Source: Phyllobacterium bourgognense (GTDB lineage: Bacteria > Pseudomonadota > Alphaproteobacteria > Rhizobiales > Rhizobiaceae). From it: DNA of 64,000 bases. This document shows positions 24,790 to 35,142 of the stretch, piece by piece (the first letter of the stretch is position 1; each line of letters starts with the position of its first letter). A model generated the notes under the pieces. The model worked only from the letters and a program-made list of their open reading frames with translations. It had not been told where the DNA came from and made no database searches. Location of the stretch: positions 34,465 through 98,464 of the forward strand of contig NZ_QPJM01000019.1 in assembly GCF_003337575.1 (NCBI RefSeq), written 5' to 3'. The position numbers were made by a program, and so were the translations under genes.

Positions 24790-25698
24790 ATGGCTGGGAG
24801 CCGGCGCCCGTTTACCCCTCTGCGCAACCTGAATGCCAAAATCGCGGCGGTGCCAATGATCCTGACGGTGCTTGTTGTCTTTATTGGCTGCACGCTATGG
24901 ACCGTCGTTTATTCCTTCACGTCCTCGCGGTCTCTGCCAACGCTGGATTTCGTCGGGATGGATCAATACGTGCGGCTTTTCCGGACGTCGCGCTGGACCG
25001 TTTCCCTGAAGAACCTCGCCATCTTTGGCGTTTTGTCTTTGAGCTTTTCTCTGGTGCTCGGATTTATCCTTGCTGCACTGATGGACCAGAAAATCCGCTT
25101 CGAAAATACCTTCCGCACCATATTCCTCTACCCGCACGCACTGTCATTCATCGTCACCGGCCTGGTCTGGCAATGGATACTCACCCCGGCCTATGGCGTG
25201 CAGAAGGTCGTTCGGGACCTCGGTTTTGAAACTTTCAATTTTCCTATTCTGACCGATGGCCGTTTTACCATCTATGCCATTGTGATTGCGGGTCTGTGGC
25301 AAGGTACTGGCCTTGTCATGGCACTGATGCTTGCAGGTTTGCGCAACATTGACGATGAAATCTGGAAAGCAGCACGCGTTGATGGGATACCGGCGTGGAA
25401 AACCTATCTTTTCATCATCATTCCGATGATGAGGCCGGTCTTCATCACCACGCTCGTCATCATTTCGGCAACGATAGTCAAAGTCTACGACCTCGTCGTT
25501 GCCCTGACGAATGGCGGGCCAGGCATTTCCTCCGAAGTTCCCGCAAAATATGTCTACGATCTCATGTTCTCGCGCGGCAATCTGGGTCAGGGCCTCGCCG
25601 CCTCGACGATCATGCTCACCACAGTGCTGATTATTCTCGTACCCTGGGCGCTGCTGGAATTCCGGCCCCGGTATCGCAAAGGAGAAGCCTCGAAATGA
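24790..25698 (+). CDS. Sugar ABC transporter permease (MalF-type)
   Basis: This 302-residue inner-membrane protein has about six hydrophobic segments and the ATPase-docking loop IDDEIWKAARVDGIPAWKTYLFIIIP. GGAG seven bases upstream supports ATG 24790 over an earlier ATG at 24742. Its stop overlaps the next permease's ATG (ATGA). It forms the channel with the 25.7-kb permease. Confidence 0.93.
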   Translation: MAGSRRPFTPLRNLNAKIAAVPMILTVLVVFIGCTLWTVVYSFTSSRSLPTLDFVGMDQYVRLFRTSRWTVSLKNLAIFGVLSLSFSLVLGFILAALMDQKIRFENTFRTIFLYPHALSFIVTGLVWQWILTPAYGVQKVVRDLGFETFNFPILTDGRFTIYAIVIAGLWQGTGLVMALMLAGLRNIDDEIWKAARVDGIPAWKTYLFIIIPMMRPVFITTLVIISATIVKVYDLVVALTNGGPGISSEVPAKYVYDLMFSRGNLGQGLAASTIMLTTVLIILVPWALLEFRPRYRKGEASK

Positions 25699-26594
25699 GC
25701 TCGTCTCTATCCAGTGCCGAACCGCGAGGAGGTCGCCCCAAGCGCTTCCTGTCACCCACATCGATCATGATTTATTCAGCGCTATTGGTTGCCGCCATTT
25801 ACTATCTCATTCCCCTCTATGTGATGGTCATGACGTCACTGAAGGGTATGCCCGAGATACGACTGGGCAACGTTTTCTCCCCGCCGGTCGAGGTTACCTT
25901 CCAACCTTGGGCGACGGCCTGGAACAGCGCATGCACGGGTCTTTACTGCGAGGGTATCAAGGTCGGCTTCTTTAACTCAATGAAGATCCTGGTCCCAAGT
26001 GTGATCTTCTCGATCATCATCGCTTCGGTGAATGGCTATGCCCTCTCCAACTGGCGCTTCAAAGGCTCGGAGCTGTTCTTCACGGCGCTGATTTTCGGTG
26101 CCTTCATTCCCTATCAGGTGATGCTCTATCCCCTCGTCATCATCACGCGACAACTCGGCATCTTCGGTACGCTGACCGGCGTCATCGTCATTCACACAAT
26201 CTTCGGAATGCCGATCCTCACCCTGCTTTTCCGCAATTATTTCGTTTCGCTGCCACCGGAACTCTTCAAGGCTGCGCGCGTGGATGGCGCGGGCTTCTGG
26301 CGCATCTTCCTACAGATCATGCTGCCGATGTCTCTACCCATATTCGTGGTGGCTGTCATCCTGCAGGTGACCGGCATCTGGAATGACTTCCTGTTCGGCG
26401 TGATCTTCGCTGGCACCAAGAATTTCCCGATGACAGTGCAGCTCAACAACATCGTCAACTCCACTCAAGGGGTGAAGGAATACAACGTCAACATGGCCGC
26501 GACCATTCTCACCGGTGCGGTGCCGCTCCTCGTCTATTTCTTTTCAGGCAAATATTTCGTCAGAGGCATCGCCGCTGGCGCCGTAAAAGGGTGA
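25695..26594 (+). CDS. Sugar ABC transporter permease (MalG-type)
   Basis: The second channel subunit has 299 residues. The family end (YFFSGKYFVRGIAAGAVKG) and docking loop (ELFKAARVDGAGFWRIFLQIMLP) are typical of MalG/GtsC proteins. The ATG overlaps the preceding TGA, and its own TGA overlaps the GTG of the ATPase gene, so subunit ratios should be tightly coupled. Confidence 0.93.
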   Translation: MSSSLSSAEPRGGRPKRFLSPTSIMIYSALLVAAIYYLIPLYVMVMTSLKGMPEIRLGNVFSPPVEVTFQPWATAWNSACTGLYCEGIKVGFFNSMKILVPSVIFSIIIASVNGYALSNWRFKGSELFFTALIFGAFIPYQVMLYPLVIITRQLGIFGTLTGVIVIHTIFGMPILTLLFRNYFVSLPPELFKAARVDGAGFWRIFLQIMLPMSLPIFVVAVILQVTGIWNDFLFGVIFAGTKNFPMTVQLNNIVNSTQGVKEYNVNMAATILTGAVPLLVYFFSGKYFVRGIAAGAVKG

Positions 26595-27688
26595 CCTCAG
26601 TGCACAGTGTTTCAATCAAGGATCTTTCGCTCAATTTCGGCTCGATCAGCGTTTTGCAAAACCTCAATATCGAGGTCGCGGACGGCGAGTTCCTCGTGCT
26701 TCTCGGGCCGTCCGGTTGCGGAAAATCCACTTTGCTCAATTGCATCGCCGGCCTTCTCGAAATCTCCGACGGACAAATTTTCATCAAGGGCAAGAATGTG
26801 ACCTGGGAAGAGCCCAAGGATCGCGGCATTGGCATGGTGTTCCAGTCCTATGCGCTCTACCCGCAAATGACTGTCGAGAAGAACCTGTCATTCGGGCTGC
26901 GCGTGGCTGGTCTGCCTGCTGCGGAAATCCAGAAGCGCATCGCCCATGCGGCCGAAATCCTGCAGATCGGCCCGCTGCTGCGACGCAAGCCTGCCGAGCT
27001 TTCCGGTGGTCAGCGGCAGCGCGTTGCCATCGGCCGCGCGCTCGTTCGCGACGTCGACGTTTTTCTGTTCGACGAACCACTTTCCAACCTCGATGCCAAG
27101 TTGCGCTCGGAACTACGCGTCGAGATAAAACGGCTGCACCACAAGCTCGCCAATACCATGATCTATGTCACCCATGACCAGATCGAGGCCTTGACCTTGG
27201 CGGATCGCATTGCGGTCATGAAGGGCGGCCTGATCCAGCAGCTTGATGATCCGCTGACGATCTATAACAAGCCGCGCAACCTCTTTGTCGCAAGCTTCAT
27301 CGGCTCACCCGCCATGAATTTCCTTAAAGGTGAGATCACCGGGCCGGAAGGTTCGCCGGCGTTCAAGGCGAGCGATCTTGATATTTCGCTTGCAGGATAT
27401 GAAGCGCAACAACCTTTGGCCCCCGGGCATTCCGTCATTTTCGGCTTTCGACCGGAACACATTGCTATCAGTGACCAGCCCGGTCCAGCCGGCCGCTCGT
27501 GCGAAGCAGTCGTGGATCTCGACGAGCCAATGGGCGCCGACAGTCTCGTCTGGTTGAAGGTTGCAGGAAAAGCCATCTCGGTTCGCGTCGATTCCGGCAG
27601 GCGCTACCAGCCCGGTGAAAAAGTATTCCTGACATTCAATCCCGCCATGGCCTCGCTCTTCGACGCCGGGACCGAAAATCGCCTTTGA
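26591..27688 (+). CDS. ABC transporter ATP-binding protein (MsmX/UgpC class)
   Basis: This 365-residue ATPase has Walker [10 protein letters not shown], signature [15 protein letters not shown], Walker [13 protein letters not shown] and the H-loop (VTHDQ), followed by a C-terminal TOBE regulatory domain (from about 240). It powers the importer encoded just upstream. The GTG start overlaps the permease stop (GTGA); a second GTG nine bases on is also possible. Confidence 0.94.
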   Translation: MTSVHSVSIKDLSLNFGSISVLQNLNIEVADGEFLVLLGPSGCGKSTLLNCIAGLLEISDGQIFIKGKNVTWEEPKDRGIGMVFQSYALYPQMTVEKNLSFGLRVAGLPAAEIQKRIAHAAEILQIGPLLRRKPAELSGGQRQRVAIGRALVRDVDVFLFDEPLSNLDAKLRSELRVEIKRLHHKLANTMIYVTHDQIEALTLADRIAVMKGGLIQQLDDPLTIYNKPRNLFVASFIGSPAMNFLKGEITGPEGSPAFKASDLDISLAGYEAQQPLAPGHSVIFGFRPEHIAISDQPGPAGRSCEAVVDLDEPMGADSLVWLKVAGKAISVRVDSGRRYQPGEKVFLTFNPAMASLFDAGTENRL

Positions 27689-27715
27689 ACCTCCCAAGCA
27701 TCATGGAGAAATGAA

Positions 27716-28462
27716 GTGACCGACTTTTCCTATCAGCTCTACAGCTCCCGCAATTTTCCGCCGCTCGACCAGACGCTCGAAATGTTGCAGCGTAATGGTT
27801 ATGTGCAGGTCGAAGGCTATGGCGCTGTCTACGGAGACGCAGCAGCCACCAAGGCTGCCCTTGACGCCCACAACCTGACTATGCCTTCGGGCCATTTCAG
27901 TATCGATCTTCTTGAACAGGAAGAGCAAAAGGTTCTCGACATTGCTGGAACGCTCGGCATGAAGGCAATCTATTGCCCACATCTCGCTGTGGACCTGCGG
28001 CCTGCCGATGCGGCGGGTTGGTCCGCCTTCGGCGAGCGGCTTGAAGCTGCTCATGCCACATACAGCAAGGCTGGATATGTGTTCGGCTGGCATAATCACG
28101 ATTTTGAGTTCAAGGCACTCGCCGATGGTTCGATTCCGCAAAAGCTGATCTTCGACGCAGCGCCAAGCATCTCCTGGGAAGCCGACATCGCCTGGATCAT
28201 CCGGGGCGGGGCGGACCCATTCCAGTGGATCGAGGACCACGGCTCACGCATTACTGCCGTGCATGTCAAGGATATCGCTGCTCAAGGCCAGAATACCAAT
28301 GAGGATGGCTGGGCTGACGTCGGATACGGAACTGTCGACTGGAAGGCGCTGACGTCGGCACTAAAAGATACGCCGGTGAAGTACTTCATCATGGAACATG
28401 ACAACCCGTCGGACGATGAACGGTTTGCCCGCCGTTCGATCGCAACCGTGAAAGCATTTTGA
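27716..28462 (+). CDS. Sugar phosphate isomerase/epimerase-like TIM-barrel protein
   Basis: This 248-residue protein of the xylose-isomerase-like TIM-barrel superfamily has FGWHNHDFEF (metal-ligand region), SWEADIAWIIRGG and AVHVKDIA in barrel order. Such proteins isomerise or dehydrate keto-sugars or inososes. The GTG at 27716 follows GGAGAA. It lies between the ATPase and the MocA-type dehydrogenase, a pairing common for oxidation-then-isomerisation of sugars or inositols. Confidence 0.87.
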   Translation: MTDFSYQLYSSRNFPPLDQTLEMLQRNGYVQVEGYGAVYGDAAATKAALDAHNLTMPSGHFSIDLLEQEEQKVLDIAGTLGMKAIYCPHLAVDLRPADAAGWSAFGERLEAAHATYSKAGYVFGWHNHDFEFKALADGSIPQKLIFDAAPSISWEADIAWIIRGGADPFQWIEDHGSRITAVHVKDIAAQGQNTNEDGWADVGYGTVDWKALTSALKDTPVKYFIMEHDNPSDDERFARRSIATVKAF

Positions 28463-28476
28463 AGAAAGACAGCACC

Positions 28477-29616
28477 ATGGCCAAGACACTAGGCATCGGC
28501 ATCATTGGTGCCGGCAATATCTCAGCGACCTATTTGCGACTAGCCCCACTCTTCAAGGGCATTGAAATCCGCGCCATCGCCGACATCAACTACACGGCAG
28601 CCACCGCTCGCGCTTCCGAATACGAAACCGAGGCGCGGACTATTGATGGCCTGCTTGCCAGCGACGACATCGATCTGGTCGTCAACCTCACGGTCCCGGA
28701 TGCGCATTTCGATGTATCGAAGCAGATTCTCTCGGCCGGCAAGCATCTTTATTCGGAAAAGCCGCTGACGCTCTCGTTGAAAGACGGACTGGAGCTTCAG
28801 AAGCTCGCTGCGAAAAAGCGGCTCAAAGCCGGATGCGCTCCGGACACTTATCTCGGCGGCGCGCACCAGCTCGCACGCAAGCTCGTCGACGATGGACAGC
28901 TCGGAACGATTACCTCAGGCACGGCCCACGTTCTCAGCCATGGTATGGAGCACTGGCATCCCAATCCGGATTTCTTCTTTCGTCCGGGTGGCGGTCCCAT
29001 CCTCGATCTCGGCCCTTATTATATTGCCAATCTGATCAACCTCATCGGACCGATAAGGCGCGTTGCGGCACTGACATCGATGGCCACGCCGACCCGCACC
29101 ATCTCCAGCGAACCGCGCAGGGGCGAGACGATCAAGGTAACAACGCCGACGACTGTTCAGGCACTGCTTGAATTCGAAAGCGGCGCATCGATAACCCTGT
29201 CAGCCAGTTGGGATGTCTGGGCTCACCATCATCCCAACATGGAGCTTTACGGCACTGACGGCTCGATCTTCCTGCCCGATCCGAACTTCTTTGGCGGTGA
29301 GATCAAGTTGGCAAAACCAGGAAAGAAGGCAAAACCAGTCAAGCCCTGGGCGCATCCTTTCGGTACACCCAACCAGAAGCATCCTGCCGGCATGATGGCG
29401 AATTACCGCACAGCCGGTCTTGCCGACATGGCCGCTGCAATCCTGCAGGGGCGTGACATACGCTGTTCGCTGGAGCGTGCCTTACACGGTGTCGATGTGA
29501 TGGTCTCCATTCTCCGCTCCGGTGAGGAGAAGAAGTTCATCGACATCAAGACAAGTTGCTCACGGCCCGAGGCTCTTGGCATCAAGGAAGCCAAATCGCT
29601 GCTGAAAAAGACCTGA
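28477..29616 (+). CDS. Gfo/Idh/MocA-family oxidoreductase
   Basis: This 379-residue NAD(P)-dependent dehydrogenase has the Rossmann motif GIIGAGNIS near the start, the EKPLT motif ([11 protein letters not shown]) with its catalytic lysine, and a downstream beta-sheet domain including [23 protein letters not shown] chose ATG 28477; the longer frame starts at a TTG overlapping the previous stop. It likely oxidises the imported sugar or a derivative. It resembles ThuB-type dehydrogenases of rhizobial disaccharide operons, but the thuA partner is replaced by the TIM-barrel gene. Confidence 0.9.
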   Translation: MAKTLGIGIIGAGNISATYLRLAPLFKGIEIRAIADINYTAATARASEYETEARTIDGLLASDDIDLVVNLTVPDAHFDVSKQILSAGKHLYSEKPLTLSLKDGLELQKLAAKKRLKAGCAPDTYLGGAHQLARKLVDDGQLGTITSGTAHVLSHGMEHWHPNPDFFFRPGGGPILDLGPYYIANLINLIGPIRRVAALTSMATPTRTISSEPRRGETIKVTTPTTVQALLEFESGASITLSASWDVWAHHHPNMELYGTDGSIFLPDPNFFGGEIKLAKPGKKAKPVKPWAHPFGTPNQKHPAGMMANYRTAGLADMAAAILQGRDIRCSLERALHGVDVMVSILRSGEEKKFIDIKTSCSRPEALGIKEAKSLLKKT

Positions 29617-29641
29617 GGGATTTCTCCCCGGCGATTGCGGT

Positions 29642-29682
29642 CATGGTCGGGCGCCACTATGTTGGCCGCCCGATCATGTTTT
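29642..29682 (+). terminator. Intrinsic terminator after the sugar operon
   Basis: CATGGTCGGGCG (29642-29653) pairs with CGCCCGATCATG (29667-29678), with one wobble, followed by TTTT. It ends the LacI-controlled operon before tex. Confidence 0.75.
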
Positions 29683-29695
29683 ATGGGAATGCCTC

Positions 29696-32017
29696 GTGAC
29701 TGCCAGTGCTGCCAATACCGCCCGTATCGCTCGTCTCATCGCCGCCGAGATACACGCACGGCCCGAACAGGCCAATGCGGCGATAGAACTTCTCGATGGC
29801 GGCGCAACCGTCCCTTTCATTGCGCGCTATCGCAAGGAAGCCACGGGCGGGCTCGACGATACGCAGCTGCGTACGCTCGACGAACGGCTCATCTATCTGC
29901 GCGAACTCGATGCGCGCCGTGACACGGTCATCGAGTCCATCCGCAGCCAGGGCAAGCTGACCGACGATCTTGAAGGCAAGATTGCCAACGCAGTCACCAA
30001 GGCGGAGCTGGAGGATATCTATCTGCCCTACAAGCCCAAGCGGCGAACAAAGGCCGAGATTGCCCGCGAACGCGGGCTTGGCCCACTGGCGGAAACAATC
30101 TTGTCAGACCGGCGAACCATTCCTTCCGAGCTGGCCAAGAGTTTCCTGAACAACGATGTTCCAGATGTGAAGGCTGCGCTCGATGGTGCCCGGGATATTC
30201 TTGTCGAGGCCTTTTCGGAGAACGCCGAGCTCGTCGGTCGTTTGCGCAAGTACATGCAAGATCGCGCGGTTCTCCGCGCCAAAGTAGTGGACGGCAAACA
30301 GGAGGCCGGAGCGAAGTTTTCGGACTACTTCAATCATTTTGAGCGCTGGGCAACCGTGCCTAGTCACCGGGCCCTGGCTATGCTTCGGGGGCGCAACGAA
30401 GAGGTTTTGTCGCTCGAAATCGAGGTCGATGCTGAAGATACCTCCGCTATCAGACCAGTCGAGCGCATGATTGCCGACGCCTATTCAATCCAGGCTAATG
30501 GCGGCGCGGCAGACGGCTGGTTGATGGAAGTGGTGCGCTGGACATGGCGCATCCGCCTGTCGCTCAATCTCTCTGTTGATCTCATGACCGCGTTGCGTGA
30601 ACGCGCCGAGGAAGAAGCAATCCACGTCTTCGCCCGCAACCTGAAGGATTTGCTGTTGGCCGCGCCTGCAGGCTCGCGCGCAACGATGGGTCTTGATCCA
30701 GGCATCCGCACAGGTGTGAAGGTTGCTGTCATCGACGGCACAGGCAAGCTTCTCGATACTACAACCGTGTACCCCTTCCCGCCGCGGAATGATGTGCGCG
30801 GAACGCAGGCCGAGCTGGCAAAGCTCGTTGTCAGGCACAAGATCGAACTTATCGCGATTGGCAATGGTACAGGTAGCCGCGAGACCGAACGTCTCGTTGC
30901 CGATATGTTGGCGGAGATGCCAGCACCCAAACCGCTGAAGGTGATCGTCAGTGAGGCCGGAGCCTCTGTCTATTCCGCATCGGCCACTGCCGCTGCCGAA
31001 TTCCCCGGGCTTGACGTGTCGCTTCGCGGTGCCGTTTCCATTGCCCGTCGCTTGCAGGATCCGCTGGCGGAACTGGTCAAGATCGAGCCGAAATCCATCG
31101 GCGTCGGCCAGTATCAACATGACGTCGATCAGTACCGTCTTGCGCGTTCGCTCGAAGGCGTCGTCGAAGATGCAGTGAATGCCGTGGGCGTCGATCTAAA
31201 CACCGCTTCGGCTTCTTTGCTTGCGCGCATTTCCGGCCTTGGTGCATCACTTGCTGAAGCGATTATCGCCTATCGCGACGACGTTGGTCCATTCAAAACC
31301 CGTCGCGACCTCCTGAAAGTCGCACGCCTCGGACCACGCTCCTATGAACAATGCGCCGGCTTCCTGCGCATCCCCGACGGCACCGAACCGCTGGATGCTT
31401 CTGCTGTCCATCCGGAAGCCTATGGCGTTGCCAAGAAAATCGTAAGTGCTTGCGGTCGCGATGTGCGGTCACTGATGAACGACAGCAGCGCGTTGAAGGC
31501 GCTCGATCCTCGCGTCTTCGTCGATGAACGCTTTGGCCTGCCGACGGTGCGGGATATCATTGCAGAACTGGAAAAGCCTGGCCGAGATCCCCGGCCGGAA
31601 TTCAAAACGGCGTCGTTTGCCGACGGCATCGACAACATAAAGGATCTGAAGCCCGGAATGCTCTTGGAGGGAACGGTTACCAATGTTGCCGCCTTCGGTG
31701 CGTTCGTCGATATCGGCGTGCACCAGGACGGCCTTGTTCACCTTTCGCAATTGGCGGATCGCTTTGTCAAAGACGCACACGAGGTGGTCAAGGCTGGGGA
31801 TGTCGTCAAAGTGCGCGTTGTTGATGTCGATCCCAAACGTAACCGCATCAGCCTGACAATGCGCAAGGATGGTGGGGGAAGCGAGTCGTCACGCAGTCCC
31901 CGTGCCGTTGACAAGCCGTCGCGCGCCGCTGTTCCCGCTTCGGGCGGCCAGAAGCCGCAACCTTCGACACAAGGCGCTTTCGGCGCAGCTCTGGCAGATG
32001 CACTGCGCAAGAAATAG
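29696..32017 (+). CDS. tex: Tex-family RNA-binding transcription factor
   Basis: This 773-residue protein has the Tex layout: N-terminal helical domain with [23 protein letters not shown], a YqgF-like nuclease fold ([18 protein letters not shown]), helix-hairpin-helix motifs ([16 protein letters not shown]) and a C-terminal S1 domain ([31 protein letters not shown]). Tex is a cytoplasmic nucleic-acid-binding protein tied to transcription and stress tolerance. The GTG start gives the expected N-terminus. It stands alone between a terminator and the aldo/keto reductase. Confidence 0.97.
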   Translation: MTASAANTARIARLIAAEIHARPEQANAAIELLDGGATVPFIARYRKEATGGLDDTQLRTLDERLIYLRELDARRDTVIESIRSQGKLTDDLEGKIANAVTKAELEDIYLPYKPKRRTKAEIARERGLGPLAETILSDRRTIPSELAKSFLNNDVPDVKAALDGARDILVEAFSENAELVGRLRKYMQDRAVLRAKVVDGKQEAGAKFSDYFNHFERWATVPSHRALAMLRGRNEEVLSLEIEVDAEDTSAIRPVERMIADAYSIQANGGAADGWLMEVVRWTWRIRLSLNLSVDLMTALRERAEEEAIHVFARNLKDLLLAAPAGSRATMGLDPGIRTGVKVAVIDGTGKLLDTTTVYPFPPRNDVRGTQAELAKLVVRHKIELIAIGNGTGSRETERLVADMLAEMPAPKPLKVIVSEAGASVYSASATAAAEFPGLDVSLRGAVSIARRLQDPLAELVKIEPKSIGVGQYQHDVDQYRLARSLEGVVEDAVNAVGVDLNTASASLLARISGLGASLAEAIIAYRDDVGPFKTRRDLLKVARLGPRSYEQCAGFLRIPDGTEPLDASAVHPEAYGVAKKIVSACGRDVRSLMNDSSALKALDPRVFVDERFGLPTVRDIIAELEKPGRDPRPEFKTASFADGIDNIKDLKPGMLLEGTVTNVAAFGAFVDIGVHQDGLVHLSQLADRFVKDAHEVVKAGDVVKVRVVDVDPKRNRISLTMRKDGGGSESSRSPRAVDKPSRAAVPASGGQKPQPSTQGAFGAALADALRKK

Positions 32018-32042
32018 CTGGAACAATTATGGGAGAACAACC

Positions 32043-33029
32043 GTGGATATCCGCACAATAGGCAAGACACCGCTCGCCGTAACGCAATTCGGATTTGGTG
32101 GCGCAGCGATCGGCGGTCTCTACCGGGAATGTACGCGGGAAGCAGCGATGGAAACGTTGCAGGCTGCATGGGATGCGGGAATGCGCTATTTCGACACCGC
32201 GCCCTTTTACGGCTTCGGTCTATCCGAACGGCGGACCGGCGATTTTCTGCGCAGCAAACCGCGCGAGACATATGTGCTTTCGACGAAGGTCGGCCGCTTG
32301 TTGCGGCCCGTCCCGGAAGATCAGGTACCGGACTACTCCTACGTCAATCCGTTACCCTTCACAGTTGACTACGATTATAGCTATGATGGGATCATGCGTT
32401 CGTTCGAATTCAGCTATGCCCGGCTGGGCCTGAACAAGATCGACATACTCTACGTCCACGATATCGGCGCATATACGCACGGCGCAGAAAAGAACGCGAT
32501 CTATCAGGCGCAATTGCTGGATAGTGGCGTGCGCGCACTGGACGAACTGAAATCATCGGGCGCGATCTCGGCCTACGGTCTCGGCGTCAATGAGGTTGAC
32601 GTCTGTCTCGACGTGATTGCCAGGCACCCCATAGACTGTATCCTGCTTGCAGGCCGCTATTCACTGTTGGATCGCTCCGCAGAGCGCGGTTTGCTCGAAG
32701 TCTGCCGCAGACAACAGGTTTCGCTGGTGATCGGCGGCGTCTTCAATTCAGGCATTCTCGCAACCGGGCCGGTTCCGGGCGCAAATTTCGACTACGGTCC
32801 TGCCTCGGACGATATTCTAGGTCGCGTTCGCGCCATGCAGAAGATCGCAGAAGCGAATTCGATCCCACTTGCCGCCGCCGCGATGCAATTCCCGTTACGG
32901 GAGCCGGTCGTCGCCAACGTTCTGATCGGCACAGCCAAGCCCTCGAGCCTCACCCGGAACATGGAGCTGTTAAACGTGGGGGTACCGGACGCGGTCTATG
33001 ACGCGGTCGAACCGTTCACCATCCGATGA
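32043..33029 (+). CDS. Aldo/keto reductase (D-threo-aldose 1-dehydrogenase-like)
   Basis: This 328-residue protein has the AKR barrel: FDTAPFYGFGLSERRTGDFL carries the catalytic Asp and Tyr, ETYVLSTKVGRLLRP the lysine, and a histidine lies in DILYVHDIG. The motif around PVPEDQ resembles D-threo-aldose/L-fucose dehydrogenases and pyridoxal dehydrogenase. GGGAG before the GTG at 32043 sets the start; the frame open from 31869 overlaps tex. It probably oxidises a free sugar such as fucose or arabinose to its lactone. Confidence 0.88.
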   Translation: MDIRTIGKTPLAVTQFGFGGAAIGGLYRECTREAAMETLQAAWDAGMRYFDTAPFYGFGLSERRTGDFLRSKPRETYVLSTKVGRLLRPVPEDQVPDYSYVNPLPFTVDYDYSYDGIMRSFEFSYARLGLNKIDILYVHDIGAYTHGAEKNAIYQAQLLDSGVRALDELKSSGAISAYGLGVNEVDVCLDVIARHPIDCILLAGRYSLLDRSAERGLLEVCRRQQVSLVIGGVFNSGILATGPVPGANFDYGPASDDILGRVRAMQKIAEANSIPLAAAAMQFPLREPVVANVLIGTAKPSSLTRNMELLNVGVPDAVYDAVEPFTIR

Positions 33030-33031
33030 AG

Positions 33032-33065
33032 GTCAATTGTGGCGGTTACAACCGCCACAATTGAC
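33032..33065. terminator. Bidirectional hairpin between convergent genes
   Basis: A perfect 15-bp inverted repeat (33032-33046 and 33051-33065) with a 4-base loop starts GTCAATTG. It lies between the convergent aldo/keto reductase and TIM-barrel genes and could stop transcription from both sides, although neither flank has a long T run. Confidence 0.75.
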
Positions 33066-33069
33066 GAAT

Positions 33070-33990
33070 TTACGCTGCTATACGGCGGCTATTGACCAGA
33101 TCCATAAGCTTTAGCGCCCGCGCAAGACTGTCCGCCTGCTCGGTGGCGAAACGGTTCCCGGTTATTTCCATGATCAGCGTCGTATCCGGCAGAAATGTAA
33201 GTTCCGAGAAAATCTCTTCCCATGGAATGTCGCCCCAGCCAATCGGTAAATGCAGATCGCCGATGCCAAGTGCAGTCGCCTCAGCCGGATGATAGAACTT
33301 CGTCATGCTGTATGGACGGCCAAAGCTGTCATGAACATGCATGTGCCCGGTGACCGGAGCCATGGCTTTGATCTGTTCGCGCCAATCGAGACCGAGCCGT
33401 GTGCATTCGATATAGGCATGACTGAAGTCGATTAACCCACAGACATTCTGACTGTTGACGGCTCGGACGGTCTCACCGACCTTTGCCGGCGTCTGGCGAT
33501 ATTCTGCGTCGCTGAGTGCGAAGATATTTTCCAGTGCAATCCGTACGCCATAACCCTTGGCGACTTCGGCCAGCTCTGCCAAAGCATCGCGTTCCATCTG
33601 GTCGAGATCGCCAATACGCGTCAACGCTGGCATCTTGGCCTGTCCGCTATGATGGACGAGAATGCCAGCCTCCACACGATTGCACAGTTCAAGCATGGCG
33701 CGAACAACGGACTTCTGCAGCATCAGATGTTCCTTGTCCATGAAGTTGGAAATAATCTGGCCATGTACGCTATAGCGAAGGTCGAATTGACCGGTAATTT
33801 CCAGCAGGCGTTCCAACCGGCTTGGGATGATGCGGCCACCGGAAATGAGCTCTTCCCCATAGAGCGACAACTCAGCAGCACTCGCGCCAAGATCACTGAT
33901 CGTCCGCAAAGAATCTTCAAGCACGCTGAAATTGCCGTCCCCCGTATAGGTGCAGAAGCCGACGGCTGAAATGATGGACTCCGTATTCAT
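33070..33990 (-). CDS. Sugar phosphate isomerase/epimerase-type TIM-barrel protein
   Basis: This 306-residue protein of the xylose-isomerase-like TIM-barrel superfamily has barrel-end acidic and histidine residues in SAAELSLYGEEL, RYSVHGQI, GILVHHSG, RIALENIFA, CGLIDFSHAY, GHMHVHDSFGR and TLIMEIT. The number of His/Glu/Asp ligands fits a metal enzyme or endonuclease-IV-like fold. It is the last gene of the ugp operon, 20 bases past ugpC, where other bacteria have the glycerophosphodiesterase ugpQ. It could act on a phosphorylated polyol; this is inference. Confidence 0.85.
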   Translation of the reverse strand: MNTESIISAVGFCTYTGDGNFSVLEDSLRTISDLGASAAELSLYGEELISGGRIIPSRLERLLEITGQFDLRYSVHGQIISNFMDKEHLMLQKSVVRAMLELCNRVEAGILVHHSGQAKMPALTRIGDLDQMERDALAELAEVAKGYGVRIALENIFALSDAEYRQTPAKVGETVRAVNSQNVCGLIDFSHAYIECTRLGLDWREQIKAMAPVTGHMHVHDSFGRPYSMTKFYHPAEATALGIGDLHLPIGWGDIPWEEIFSELTFLPDTTLIMEITGNRFATEQADSLARALKLMDLVNSRRIAA

Positions 33991-34010
33991 GATTGATCCT
34001 TTCAGTACAG

Positions 34011-35132
34011 CTAAGCTGCCACGGTCGATTGATTGGTATTGTGTTTCAATGCAGGCGCGTCGTCGAGACGCAAACCGGTATCCCTGGAGAACAAATGAAT
34101 GTGTTCTGATGGCAATTGCAGGCCGACCGTCGCACCAGTCTCGAAGAATGGAGCTTCATCGCCGCCGACAGCAAAGATCGTTCCATCGATGTCGACGTGC
34201 ACATTGCGCCCGGAGCCAAGCTCTTCCACAAAATCGACGGTCGCAGGCACACTGTTTGCCGTTCCTGCCTTTACCAGACGGCAATGCTCCGGACGAATCC
34301 CGACAGACACGGTGCTTCCTGCATTGTCGCGGCCAAGTGCCGGGTCAATCGCCATTTGGATGCCGTCGAGCAAAACAAAGTTGCCGCCTGGCGCTATGGT
34401 GCTGTCAAAGAAGTTCATGGCAGGCGAACCGATGAATGTCCCGACAAAGCGGGTTCGTGGCCGGTGGTAGATCTCCAGCGGCGTGCCGACCTGTTCGACA
34501 TGGCCCTTGTTCATAACAATCAGCTTGTCGGCAAGTGTCATCGCCTCGACCTGATCGTGGGTCACGAATACCGACGTTGCTGAAAGTCGCTTGTGCAGGC
34601 GGCGGATTTCTACCCGCATCTGCACCCGCAGCTTGGCGTCGAGATTGGAAAGGGGCTCGTCGAACAGAAAGACCTTCGGTTCGCGGATGATCGCCCTCCC
34701 CATGGCCACACGCTGCCGTTGACCACCGGAAAGCTGTGCCGGCTTACGGTCCAGCATTTCCTCAAGCCCGACAATGCGCGCAGTCTCAGTGATACGCCGA
34801 TCTCGCTCGGCACGCGGAACACCCGCAACCTTCAGCGCATAGCCTATATTGGCGGCCACGTTCATATGCGGATAGAGCGCGTAGTTTTGAAATACCATCG
34901 AACAGCCGCGATCGCGGGGTTCGAGGTCATTTACGACCGTGCCGTCAATCGAAATCTCGCCTGCAGAAATCTCCTCGAGCCCGGCAATCATGCGCAGCAG
35001 CGTGGACTTGCCGCAGCCGGACGGGCCAAGGATCACCACGAATTCGCCAGACTTGAAGTCGAGATCGACCCCATGCAGGATCTGTGTGCGGCCATAAGAC
35101 TTGCGGACGTTCCGGATGTTGATTTCGGCCAT
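34011..35132 (-). CDS. ugpC: sn-Glycerol-3-phosphate-type ABC transporter ATPase UgpC
   Basis: This 373-residue ATPase has [36 protein letters not shown] and [13 protein letters not shown], followed by a TOBE domain ([12 protein letters not shown]). ATG 35132 fits the family start [14 protein letters not shown]; the longer frame adds 22 residues inside the end of ugpE. Gene order and partners mark it as UgpC. Confidence 0.92.
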   Translation of the reverse strand: MAEINIRNVRKSYGRTQILHGVDLDFKSGEFVVILGPSGCGKSTLLRMIAGLEEISAGEISIDGTVVNDLEPRDRGCSMVFQNYALYPHMNVAANIGYALKVAGVPRAERDRRITETARIVGLEEMLDRKPAQLSGGQRQRVAMGRAIIREPKVFLFDEPLSNLDAKLRVQMRVEIRRLHKRLSATSVFVTHDQVEAMTLADKLIVMNKGHVEQVGTPLEIYHRPRTRFVGTFIGSPAMNFFDSTIAPGGNFVLLDGIQMAIDPALGRDNAGSTVSVGIRPEHCRLVKAGTANSVPATVDFVEELGSGRNVHVDIDGTIFAVGGDEAPFFETGATVGLQLPSEHIHLFSRDTGLRLDDAPALKHNTNQSTVAA

Positions 35133-35142
35133 GAGTTTTCCT

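Noticed and set aside
25395..25694. Extended N-terminus for the second sugar permease
   Set aside because: The 100 upstream codons lie inside the first permease in another frame and read as His/Arg-rich noise; the ATGA overlap at 25695 is the natural start.
31869..32042. Extended N-terminus for the aldo/keto reductase
   Set aside because: The extra 58 residues overlap the end of tex, and GGGAG before GTG 32043 marks the true start.
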